Source: Candidatus Saccharibacteria bacterium UBA5152
GTDB lineage: Bacteria; Patescibacteriota; Saccharimonadia; Saccharimonadales; UBA4665
DNA: 8,235 nucleotides
Assembly: GCA_002413755.1 (NCBI GenBank)
Contig: DHXQ01000002.1
Location: 6,814-15,048 of the forward strand
Reading direction: 5' to 3'
Shown here in pieces: positions 1 through 6,243 of the stretch. The first letter of the stretch is position 1; every line of letters begins with the position of its first letter. A program made the translations under genes and the position numbers. The notes under the pieces are model-generated. The model made no database searches. It was not told the DNA's origin and saw only the letters and a list, made by a program, of their open reading frames with translations.

Positions 1-992
1 TGGACTTCGGCCGGAATGCCAGCAATCTCTTCAAAGTAGTATTCACCGAGCATGCCGGCGTACGAGGCGGTACCGCAAGCAGCGATGACGATGCGGTCGA
101 TGTATTTAAACTGCTGCTGGACGTTTTCCAAGCCGCCAAGTTTGACGATTCCCTGCTCTGCCCGGACGCGGCCGAGAATGGCAGAGCGGATAGTGGCGGG
201 AGCTTCGTAAATTTCCTTCAGCATGAAGTGCGGGAAGTCACCAAGCCGGGCTTCTTCCGCGTCGAAATCGAGGATCTCGGCGACGCGCTCGACTGGCTCA
301 TCCTTTTTAAGGTTGAGGATGGTGTATGAGTCGCGGTAGAGGACGGCGATATCATAATCTTCCAGGTACAGTACCTTACGGGTGTGCTCCATGATAGCGG
401 TCGGGTCAGAGGCCAGGACGAAATCGCCGTCGTTTCCAACGCCCACCACCAGTGGGCTCGACAAGCGGGCGGCGTAGAGTGTGTCCGGTTCGTCGGTCGT
501 GATAACGGCAATTGCATAAGCGCCACGCAGGTCGCCAAGCGTTTGTTTGAAGGCGTCGATGAATGTATCGCCCTTCTTATAGTAATAATCGATCAGATGC
601 GGTATGACTTCGGTGTCAGTGTCCGATTTAAATACGTAACCCTCTTTTTGAAGTTGCTCGCGTAGTTCAGCGAAGTTTTCGATGATACCATTGTGGACGA
701 CAAAAATCGTCTGAGCAGTATTAGTGTGGGGGTGCGAGTTGGCAATGTTTGGCTGGCCGTGGGTGCCCCAACGGGTGTGGCCGATGGCCAGCGGTGCCGA
801 GGCCAGCTTTGATTCTTCCACGAGCTTGGCCAGTCCTTCGACGCGGCCGACCTGCTTGAGTAGTGTGCCGCCATTCTCGTCGATCAGGGCAATGCCAGCC
901 GAGTCATAGCCGCGATACTCAAGCGCCTGAAGCCCAGCGATCACGATGTCCGCTGAGTGTTTCGGACCAATATAGCCAACAATACCGCACAT
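1..992 (-). CDS. glmS: Glutamine--fructose-6-phosphate aminotransferase (isomerizing), N-terminal part, cut by window edge
   Basis: This cytosolic enzyme converts fructose-6-phosphate and glutamine to glucosamine-6-phosphate, the first step towards UDP-GlcNAc for peptidoglycan and surface glycans. I translated the reverse strand: 330 codons, with no frameshift, run from ATG (992-990) to the left edge. The protein begins MCGIVGYIG, so Cys2 becomes the N-terminal nucleophile of a class II (Ntn) glutamine amidotransferase domain after Met removal. Other family motifs are GHTRWGTHG (residues 71-79), HNGIIEN (100-106) and SDTDTEV (123-129). The first SIS (sugar isomerase) domain begins near residue 297 and shows CGTAS (306-310). 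The remaining roughly 280 residues, including the second SIS domain, lie outside the window. The start is fixed by the catalytic Cys. No Shine-Dalgarno is visible. The gene follows the GT4 gene on the same strand after 56 bp and could be co-transcribed with it or use its own promoter. Confidence 0.97.
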   Translation of the reverse strand, partial: MCGIVGYIGPKHSADIVIAGLQALEYRGYDSAGIALIDENGGTLLKQVGRVEGLAKLVEESKLASAPLAIGHTRWGTHGQPNIANSHPHTNTAQTIFVVHNGIIENFAELREQLQKEGYVFKSDTDTEVIPHLIDYYYKKGDTFIDAFKQTLGDLRGAYAIAVITTDEPDTLYAARLSSPLVVGVGNDGDFVLASDPTAIMEHTRKVLYLEDYDIAVLYRDSYTILNLKKDEPVERVAEILDFDAEEARLGDFPHFMLKEIYEAPATIRSAILGRVRAEQGIVKLGGLENVQQQFKYIDRIVIAACGTASYAGMLGEYYFEEIAGIPAEV

Positions 993-1049
993 ATTGACAG
1001 TACATTATCATAATATTTACAGTTTGTAAATTATGTATGTTGTCAATAT
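991..1049. repeat. Three nested inverted repeats filling the GT4-glmS gap
   Basis: The outer arms ATATTGACA (991-999) and TGTCAATAT (1041-1049) are a perfect 9-bp inverted repeat. Inside are TACAT/ATGTA (1001-1005 and 1033-1037) and, at the core, ATTTAC/GTAAAT (1015-1020 and 1026-1031) around a 5-nt loop. The outer arms touch the last base of the upstream stop codon and the first two bases of the glmS start codon. In a read-through transcript this could fold into a long hairpin holding the glmS AUG. As DNA it could be a regulator site. It is AT-rich with no following U-tract, so it is not a standard terminator. Confidence 0.75.
1004..1030 (-). promoter_or_regulatory. Possible glmS promoter giving a very short leader
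   Basis: Reading the minus strand, TTTACA (1030-1025) is followed after 15 bp by GATAAT (1009-1004), and the glmS ATG begins 11 nt further on. A start about 6-7 nt after the -10 would leave a 5' leader of only 4-5 nt. The overlapping hexamer TATGAT (1013-1008) is an alternative -10. The spacing is short and the region is AT-rich, so chance matches are possible. A good TTGACA (1046-1041) also lies upstream but has no well-spaced -10. Confidence 0.35.
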
Positions 1050-2263
1050 TATGACGCCAAATAGTCCTGAATGACTTTTTGTAAGTTCGTGCCAAAATTC
1101 TTGACTGAGTACTGCTCGGCCGACTGTTTGATGGCCGCGCTGTCATATTTTGACGACTTAAAGCTTTTGAGGGCCTGCGCCAAGCTGTCGACGGTTTGCT
1201 CGTCGAAGAAGGCGCCGGTTTTACCCGGAGTGATGTAATCCAGGGCGCCGCCGGCCTTGTAGGCAATCACTGGTGCGCCAGCACTTTGCGCCTCGACGGC
1301 AGTGATGCCAAAATCGTCAAGGTTTGGGAAAATAAAGGCTTGGGCCAGGTGAAAATGATGAGCTAATTGGGCGTCGCTGACATTGGTCAGGAAGCGGATT
1401 GATTGGCCTGCTTTGGCGGTCAGATTGTTGTGCTCCGGGCCGTTGCCGATGACCGTTAACGGTAAATTGAGCCGCGAACAGGCATCAACCGCTAAATCGA
1501 CGCGCTTGTAAGGCGTCTGCCGCCCGGCAATAACAAAGCCAAATCGTTCGCGGCCAGTCTCGCCTTCCTGGCTGACGAAGGTCTCGAAACGCTTGGTGTC
1601 GACCGGCGGGAACACCACGGTCGAATCGCGGCCGTAGTATTTTTTGATGTCAGTTTGGATGTGGGTGGAATTGGCGATGACATAACCGGGCTTTTGGGCG
1701 ATGCGCCAGTCCCATTTACGCATTGGTCCAACCAGCAGCAGTAAACCAATCTGTGCCAGAGGGTTAAAGACGCCCATACCAGGGTGCTTCATATAATCGT
1801 CGAAGCGGCTCCAGTAGTAGTGGGTCGGGGCGTGACAGTACCAGATAACTTTGGTCTGCGGGCCGGTTTTGACGGCCTTGGCTTCGGCGCTGCTGCTGAC
1901 CACGACCAGATCGTAGGCACTGAGGTCGAGTTTGCGAAAAGCGCGGGCGCGCAGCACCGGCAGGAATTTCTTCAGCTTCTTGGGCAAGTGCTGTAACCAC
2001 GTAGTACGGACGTCAGCGTCCTGAAACCAAGTGTCGCCGTACCAGATCTGGGGATTTTTGTCGTACTGCGAGGTATAGATCGGTGCCTTTGGAAAGAGCC
2101 GGTGCATTTCCAGCACGACCCGCTCGGCGCCGCCGGTGCCAGTTAGCCAGTCGCAGACGATGGCGACCTTGAGCGATTGCAAATCAATGGCTGGAGCAAC
2201 TGCTTGTACCGCGGTCTTTTTGGTAATCTTCTTGGATTTTTGGCTGGAACGGCGTGGACTCAT
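1049..2263 (-). CDS. GT4-family glycosyltransferase
   Basis: A 404-residue GT-B fold enzyme that probably transfers a sugar from a nucleotide-sugar donor to a lipid-linked glycan at the inner face of the membrane; donor and acceptor cannot be read from sequence. A basic, low-complexity start (residues 1-20) precedes the N-terminal Rossmann domain, which has VAIVCDWL and the glycine-rich TGTGGAERV loop (about 33-49) and WYCHAPTHYYW (about 141-151). The C-terminal donor domain has GRQTPYKR (247-254), giving the usual Arg (R248) and Lys (K253), then GNGPE (273-277) and DDFGITAVE (316-324). In the family EX7E motif the first acidic residue is Asp316 rather than Glu, and Glu324 is kept. There is no signal peptide or membrane segment. 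The ATG at 2263 sits 6 nt after a -10-like TACAAT, which supports this start and a leaderless mRNA. glmS follows 56 bp downstream. Confidence 0.9.
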   Translation of the reverse strand: MSPRRSSQKSKKITKKTAVQAVAPAIDLQSLKVAIVCDWLTGTGGAERVVLEMHRLFPKAPIYTSQYDKNPQIWYGDTWFQDADVRTTWLQHLPKKLKKFLPVLRARAFRKLDLSAYDLVVVSSSAEAKAVKTGPQTKVIWYCHAPTHYYWSRFDDYMKHPGMGVFNPLAQIGLLLLVGPMRKWDWRIAQKPGYVIANSTHIQTDIKKYYGRDSTVVFPPVDTKRFETFVSQEGETGRERFGFVIAGRQTPYKRVDLAVDACSRLNLPLTVIGNGPEHNNLTAKAGQSIRFLTNVSDAQLAHHFHLAQAFIFPNLDDFGITAVEAQSAGAPVIAYKAGGALDYITPGKTGAFFDEQTVDSLAQALKSFKSSKYDSAAIKQSAEQYSVKNFGTNLQKVIQDYLAS

Positions 2264-2275
2264 AGTTCTATTGTA
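2264..2275 (-). promoter_or_regulatory. -10 element of a leaderless promoter for the GT4 gene
   Basis: On the minus strand TACAAT (2275-2270) is followed by AGAACT and then the ATG (2263-2261). A 6-nt spacing from -10 to start codon predicts transcription starting at the A of ATG. No convincing -35 lies 16-18 bp upstream; that position is occupied by one arm of the 2292-2304 palindrome, suggesting help from a regulator. The lexA gene in this window has the same TACAAT-6 nt-ATG arrangement. Confidence 0.55.
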
Positions 2276-2291
2276 GACGCCCCCGTTGAGT

Positions 2292-2304
2292 TTCGACAGT
2301 CGAA
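2292..2304. promoter_or_regulatory. 13-bp palindrome, candidate operator in the divergent intergenic region
   Basis: TTCGAC-A-GTCGAA is a perfect inverted repeat with 6-bp arms around one central base. It lies 16 bp upstream of the -10 of the GT4 gene, about where its -35 would be, and 57 bp upstream of the -35 of the plus-strand gene pair. The position suits a dimeric regulator acting on the GT4 promoter, possibly on both. I do not recognise the binding protein. Confidence 0.5.
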
Positions 2305-2360
2305 TAGCCCGGTGGTGAATAAATTACATCACAAGACACGTCTCATTAACCTGTATATGG

Positions 2361-2388
2361 TTGACAAGCTAGGGAGAGACATCATAAT
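2361..2388 (+). promoter_or_regulatory. Sigma70-type promoter of the oxidoreductase/apiosidase-like pair
   Basis: TTGACA (2361-2366), a perfect -35, is separated by 16 bp from CATAAT (2383-2388). The ATG at 2400 begins 11 nt after the -10, so the predicted leader is about 4-6 nt and has no Shine-Dalgarno. This is the best-matching promoter in the window. A small inverted repeat, AACC/GGTT around a 7-nt loop, overlaps the first bases of the -35 and may be chance. Confidence 0.65.
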
Positions 2389-2399
2389 TCACAGCAGTA

Positions 2400-3551
2400 A
2401 TGAATGCTCGGGCGCAAAAAATCAGGATCGGTATAGCTGGCACTGGCTATATCGCTCAAGCCTTGGCAGCACTCACGGCCCAGCTCGACGATATTGAGCT
2501 CAAGACAGTCTACACGCACCGCCCGGTGACTGATATTCGCGATCCGGCTTTATCTTCAGTACTGCTTACTAATCAGCTCGACGAGTTCCTGGAATCAATA
2601 GATTGTATGGTTGAATGCAGTGGCGACGTGGTTCGCGGAACCGATACGGTATTGGCGGCTTTTGCGCGCAAGCTTCCGGTGGTCACGATGAACGCAGAGA
2701 TGCAGGTGGTTTCCGGAAGTTATTTATCATCTCGCGGGCAGATCAGCGAAGCGGAAGGCGACCAGCCAGGCTCAGAGGCAGCTTTGTGGAGGGAATTATC
2801 GCAGATGGGGTTTAAGCCGGTGGTATTTGGTAATATCAAAGGCTTTCTGAATCACAATCCAACCGCAGTGGACATGGAGTACTGGGCCGCCAAAAGCGGC
2901 ATCAGTATATCGCAGGTCACCTCATTTACAGACGGCACCAAGGTACAAATTGAGCAGGCTCTGGTAGCTAATGGACTTGGTGCGACGATCGCTCAGGAAG
3001 GCCTGGCAGGATTAAATGCAGATAATCTAAACGAGGGCGCCGAAAAATTAGCGCAGTTGGCGCCATCTAGCAAGGCGATCAGCGATTACTTGCTGGCGCC
3101 CGGCCTGCCGTCAGGCGTTTTCATCGTTGCTACTCACGATGAGTCGCAGCGCAAGCAGCTTGCTTATTACAAAATGGGAGAAGGGCCTTTCTACACTTTC
3201 TTGAGAGCCTTTCATATTTGCCATATGGAAATTCCTAAGACCATTCGCGAGATTGTCCGGAGCGGTACTATCCTGCTCAACAACGGCCGGAATCCGACCG
3301 TCAATGTTGCAGCAATTGCCAAAGACCACATACCGGCCGGCACGCAGATACATAGAGCAATTGGCGGCACCTACATTCGGGGTGTTAGCGTACTTATTAA
3401 ATCAAAACCCGCGGCTGTACCGATCGGCTTACTCCAGGACGCGGTTATTTTACGCGCGGTTGAGCCGGGCCAGATGCTCACATTTGATGATGTAGCCTTA
3501 CCCGATTCCAATGCTCTGACGGCATGGAACGACGTACTACTCCATGCCTAG
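2400..3551 (+). CDS. NAD(P)-dependent oxidoreductase of the homoserine dehydrogenase/DXR-like (COG4091) family with C-terminal SAF domain
   Basis: A 383-residue cytosolic protein. The N-terminal Rossmann domain opens with GIAGTGYIAQAL (residues 11-22, a GxGxxA dinucleotide-binding loop). The middle domain carries AEGDQPGSEA (118-127), FTDGTK (176-181) and GPFYTFLRAFH (262-272), which match my memory of the COG4091 family; that family includes the Brucella DXR-like (DRL) enzyme, which makes methylerythritol phosphate. Residues from about 305 to the end look like a SAF domain, with IPAGTQIHRAIGG near its start. A reductase or reductoisomerase acting on a sugar or polyol phosphate is plausible, but the substrate is unknown. 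True DXR activity should not be assumed: the window has no other isoprenoid gene. A strong promoter lies just upstream. The stop overlaps the next gene's start by 8 bp, so the two products probably act together. Confidence 0.8.
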   Translation: MNARAQKIRIGIAGTGYIAQALAALTAQLDDIELKTVYTHRPVTDIRDPALSSVLLTNQLDEFLESIDCMVECSGDVVRGTDTVLAAFARKLPVVTMNAEMQVVSGSYLSSRGQISEAEGDQPGSEAALWRELSQMGFKPVVFGNIKGFLNHNPTAVDMEYWAAKSGISISQVTSFTDGTKVQIEQALVANGLGATIAQEGLAGLNADNLNEGAEKLAQLAPSSKAISDYLLAPGLPSGVFIVATHDESQRKQLAYYKMGEGPFYTFLRAFHICHMEIPKTIREIVRSGTILLNNGRNPTVNVAAIAKDHIPAGTQIHRAIGGTYIRGVSVLIKSKPAAVPIGLLQDAVILRAVEPGQMLTFDDVALPDSNALTAWNDVLLHA

Positions 3552-4794
3552 TGCGATACCGCGTTTCCTGGCCGACACGTGGTGGTACGGCCTGACCGAC
3601 CGGTTGTCCGACGTGGAATTTGAAAATCTGGCAGTGCTTCGCAAGAGCCAGGGGTTCACGGCCGTGCAGTTGGTTATGGGCATTCCACCTGAGGTTGGCC
3701 CGCTTAATAGTGCGGCACGAGGTGGTGGCGATGCAGCTTGGGATCTAGCGGGCAATATCAACCAGGCCTACGTTACGCAAGCAGTGTCCAGGCTGACAAC
3801 ACTGTCTCGACTGGCTTTGCAGCCAATTATATATGGTGCGTGGGGCGAACAGATAGACTGGATCGGTACGAGCAAGATGGAAAAATGGTGGGGAAGAATC
3901 GTCGACGATACGGAACACCTCGGACCGATCTATTGTTTGACAGGTGAGGCCGATAATCGCCTCCGAAATCCTAAAGCATTACTCCCTGACAGGTCGACTG
4001 ACGATTTGCTGCAAACAAAGTTGTTGCGGATGGTGCCACTCCGGACACTACTGCTTCGGACGAGGCCGGAGGATACGAGCGGGCTAAGAAACCGAGCTGA
4101 AAAATGGGGAAAAGTCCTCAACTTTTTGTCCAGCAGAACCAAGCAGCCGATTATTTGCCATACGACGCCGGCGATTTCCAGCCGCCAAGCGACGCCCTGG
4201 CCGGAAAAGCTGGCCGCCACGACTGTCCAGACAGGGCATGATGCGGCTAGTCGGTACGCCTTGCTCCATCTATCGCTCGAAGCTGGAGCCGGCCCGGAAC
4301 GACCATTTATCAATCTTGAACCATGGTACGAAGGCATACACGATTCATTTGGCCTCGAGGATCAGATATACGCATACTGGGTATCGGCTCTGGCTGGAGC
4401 CCAGGCATTCTGTTACGGAGCCCAGGGAATTTGGAATGTTGGCGACGGGCAGTTCCTGGGTCATTGGGGCAAGCAAACCTTTCAACAGGCTCAGACACTA
4501 AAAACACCCCAGTTACTCGGTGCTGGCCATCAATTATTAGCTTCCTGGACTCCCGTGCTGGAAAAAGGTACGACGACCTTCCAGGAGGATGGTAATAAAC
4601 TCGAGCTTATTACACGCACCCATGGCGGCGAGTCTATATCATTTGTACCGGATATTGCCCGACTATCCCAGGCAATGTCCACGGATGAAACGTTTCAGAT
4701 ATACGACCCGCGGCAGGGTCGGGTCACTGATCAACTACCAACCGTCGGCCCGGTAGTTATTCGGCACCGTCGCGCTCTAAGACGACACGGATAG
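3544..4794 (+). CDS. GH140/DUF4038 apiosidase-like TIM-barrel protein, no export signal
   Basis: A 416-residue protein resembling the glycoside hydrolase 140 (apiosidase-like, DUF4038) family. The N-terminal block FLADTWWYGLTDRLS (residues 8-22) is the family's barrel entry, followed by GFTAVQLV (37-44). TGEADN (133-138, Glu135) and NLEPWYEG (257-264, Glu259) sit where I expect the two catalytic acids, and YGAQGIWNV (291-299) is also family-typical. A small C-terminal beta domain probably covers about 330-405. There is no signal peptide or membrane segment, although characterised members are usually exported to act on plant pectin, so this one seems to work in the cytosol. The ATG lies within ATGCCTAG, overlapping the previous stop; an in-frame TGA 25 bp upstream excludes a longer form with an ATG start. 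The last 12 residues, arginine-rich, are encoded antisense to the end of the neighbouring transferase gene. Confidence 0.8.
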   Translation: MPSAIPRFLADTWWYGLTDRLSDVEFENLAVLRKSQGFTAVQLVMGIPPEVGPLNSAARGGGDAAWDLAGNINQAYVTQAVSRLTTLSRLALQPIIYGAWGEQIDWIGTSKMEKWWGRIVDDTEHLGPIYCLTGEADNRLRNPKALLPDRSTDDLLQTKLLRMVPLRTLLLRTRPEDTSGLRNRAEKWGKVLNFLSSRTKQPIICHTTPAISSRQATPWPEKLAATTVQTGHDAASRYALLHLSLEAGAGPERPFINLEPWYEGIHDSFGLEDQIYAYWVSALAGAQAFCYGAQGIWNVGDGQFLGHWGKQTFQQAQTLKTPQLLGAGHQLLASWTPVLEKGTTTFQEDGNKLELITRTHGGESISFVPDIARLSQAMSTDETFQIYDPRQGRVTDQLPTVGPVVIRHRRALRRHG

Positions 4795-6193
4795 TTTTGA
4801 CGATAATGACGAGGTCGAGCCAGAAGCTCCAGTTCTGGACATAGTAAATGTCCAGTTTGCGGCGCTCGTCGAAACTGATGTTTTTGCGGCCGGAGACCTG
4901 CGCCAAGCCAGTCATACCGGATTTGACGCTCAGGATAGTGTGGCGCTTGTCATAGACTGACAGGTCGCGCGGCACCAGAGCCCGCGGGCCAACGAGACTA
5001 ATATCACCCTTTAGGACGTTGAAAAGCTGTGGCAATTCATCCAGGCTGGTGCCGCGCAAAAACTTGCCGATCCGTGTGATGCGCGGATCGTCCGCTAAGA
5101 AATCGCCATTGGCGCGGTATTGCACGGCCAGCTCGGGCTTGCCCATTTTGGCAAAAGCTTCTTCGGGCAACAGCCCATTGTAGGCGCGGTTCATGGAGCG
5201 AAACTTGAAGACCTTAAATTCGCTATTAAAGCGGGTGAGGCGGATTTGGCGTAAGAATACAGGACCGCCATCCGATAATTTGATGCAGACGGCGAGTAGC
5301 GCAAATAGTGGCGACAATACGATGACGGCAATTAACGCCACGATGAGGTCGAAGATTCGCTTGACCACCCGACCCCAACCAATGAGGGCAGTTTGGCTGA
5401 CCGCAATGACTGGAATGGAGCCGCGGAACAGTTCGACGTCCAGATTACCAACAAACAACTCGGAATTGCCCGGCACAAACCGAAAGGCAATATGATTAGC
5501 CTGGGCATATTCCAGTAGCTCGCGGTTACGCGATTCATCGGAGTACAGCTCAGTTTGGATGATAGTATGAATCCGCTGTTTGATATGCTCCCGGGCGTCA
5601 TGCAGCGTGTGGTATATCGGCGTATTCTGGTGATTGTCAAGAGTGTGGTCGGTACCGATAACTCCAACGATGATGTAGCCGGAGCGGCGACTATTGTGTA
5701 GTAGATCGACCAGCTCGGCGGTCATGGCGGTGTTGCCGACTATCAGGACGTTCTCGAGACCTACCCGGATACTGAAGAGTTCGGTCCGGATGATTCGGGC
5801 AATGTTGCGGAAGATAACCAGGAACAAGAAGGCCAGGCCAAAGCCGTAGATCGGAACTAATTTTGCTGGGAAGAGCGGCTCGTTGCTTAAGAAGCTCAGG
5901 AAGATTACGAATAGCAGGCCGATGAACGAACCGATCAGCAAGCGGCCCAGCTCAGTAAAGCGTTTTTCGTAAATCGCATTGTTGTAGAGGCCGAGCAGGG
6001 CAAAGATCAGAATCCAGAACGGCGTGACCAGAATAAAGATGTTCAGATAGGTGTGGGCTGAGACAGCGTGGGCAACAGGGATATCACTGACGCTGACGCG
6101 CAATACGAAGGCACCCGCAAAGGCGGCGATAAGCGCCAGGAAATCACCGACGATCAGGAAAATGTTATAAATTTGTGAGGCGTTGTTCTTCAT
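4757..6193 (-). CDS. Polyprenyl-phosphate sugar-1-phosphate transferase (WcaJ/WbaP-like, PF02397)
   Basis: A 478-residue initiating enzyme that moves a sugar-1-phosphate from a nucleotide sugar to undecaprenyl phosphate at the inner membrane, the first committed step of surface-glycan assembly. Four hydrophobic segments (about 10-32, 48-68, 83-103, 112-130) are followed by a soluble Rossmann-like region (about 145-250). The catalytic domain starts with a membrane-entering helix (about 282-304). It shows PVFLRQIR (311-318), FKVFKFRSM (326-334), TSLDELPQLFN (382-392) with the expected Asp385-Glu386 pair, GDISLVGPRAL (396-406) and SGMTGLAQVSGR (425-436). I chose ATG 6193 over a GTG at 6241 because the hydrophobic N terminus follows it directly and the 16-residue extension looks like untranslated sequence. 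The sugar specificity is unknown. Its 3' end overlaps the convergent apiosidase-like gene by 38 bp. Confidence 0.93.
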   Translation of the reverse strand: MKNNASQIYNIFLIVGDFLALIAAFAGAFVLRVSVSDIPVAHAVSAHTYLNIFILVTPFWILIFALLGLYNNAIYEKRFTELGRLLIGSFIGLLFVIFLSFLSNEPLFPAKLVPIYGFGLAFLFLVIFRNIARIIRTELFSIRVGLENVLIVGNTAMTAELVDLLHNSRRSGYIIVGVIGTDHTLDNHQNTPIYHTLHDAREHIKQRIHTIIQTELYSDESRNRELLEYAQANHIAFRFVPGNSELFVGNLDVELFRGSIPVIAVSQTALIGWGRVVKRIFDLIVALIAVIVLSPLFALLAVCIKLSDGGPVFLRQIRLTRFNSEFKVFKFRSMNRAYNGLLPEEAFAKMGKPELAVQYRANGDFLADDPRITRIGKFLRGTSLDELPQLFNVLKGDISLVGPRALVPRDLSVYDKRHTILSVKSGMTGLAQVSGRKNISFDERRKLDIYYVQNWSFWLDLVIIVKTIRVVLERDGAE

Positions 6194-6216
6194 AAATGCT
6201 AACGGTCGGCTACGAG

Positions 6217-6237
6217 TACAATATACTAGGTATTGTA
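6217..6237. promoter_or_regulatory. Symmetrical promoter-like palindrome between the transferase and ligase genes
   Basis: TACAATA (6217-6223) and TATTGTA (6231-6237) form a perfect 7-bp inverted repeat around 7 bp, in the middle of a 50-bp divergent gap. Each arm supplies a TACAAT hexamer, one per strand, like the -10 of the GT4 and lexA genes. The plus-strand hexamer lies 21 bp before the ligase ATG (6244); TATTGT (6231-6236) lies 7 nt before it and would give a leaderless mRNA. The minus-strand hexamer predicts a leader of about 30 nt for the transferase. No clear -35 was found in either direction. Confidence 0.4.
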
Positions 6238-6243
6238 TCACTT

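Noticed and set aside
993..1048. glmS ribozyme/riboswitch upstream of glmS
   Set aside because: The gap is only 56 bp, well short of a glmS ribozyme, and the AT-rich nested repeats show none of its features as I know them.
2400..3551. Calling the oxidoreductase a true DXR (dxr/drl) or homoserine dehydrogenase
   Set aside because: Family membership does not fix the substrate, and no neighbouring gene belongs to isoprenoid or amino-acid synthesis, so only the family is named.
3930..4337. 135-codon minus-strand open frame inside the apiosidase-like gene
   Set aside because: It is a shadow of the plus-strand frame, which carries the GH140 motifs; the antisense translation looks random.
4704..4721. 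CGACCC/GGGTCG inverted repeat near the end of the apiosidase-like gene, considered as a terminator
   Set aside because: It is inside the coding sequence, more than 70 bp before the stop, and has no U-tract.
6194..6241. Longer N termini for the transferase (GTG at 6241) and the ligase-like protein (ATG at 6196)
   Set aside because: Both 16-residue extensions translate the promoter-like palindrome, overlap each other on opposite strands, and lack family similarity; the internal ATGs are directly followed by family-like sequence.
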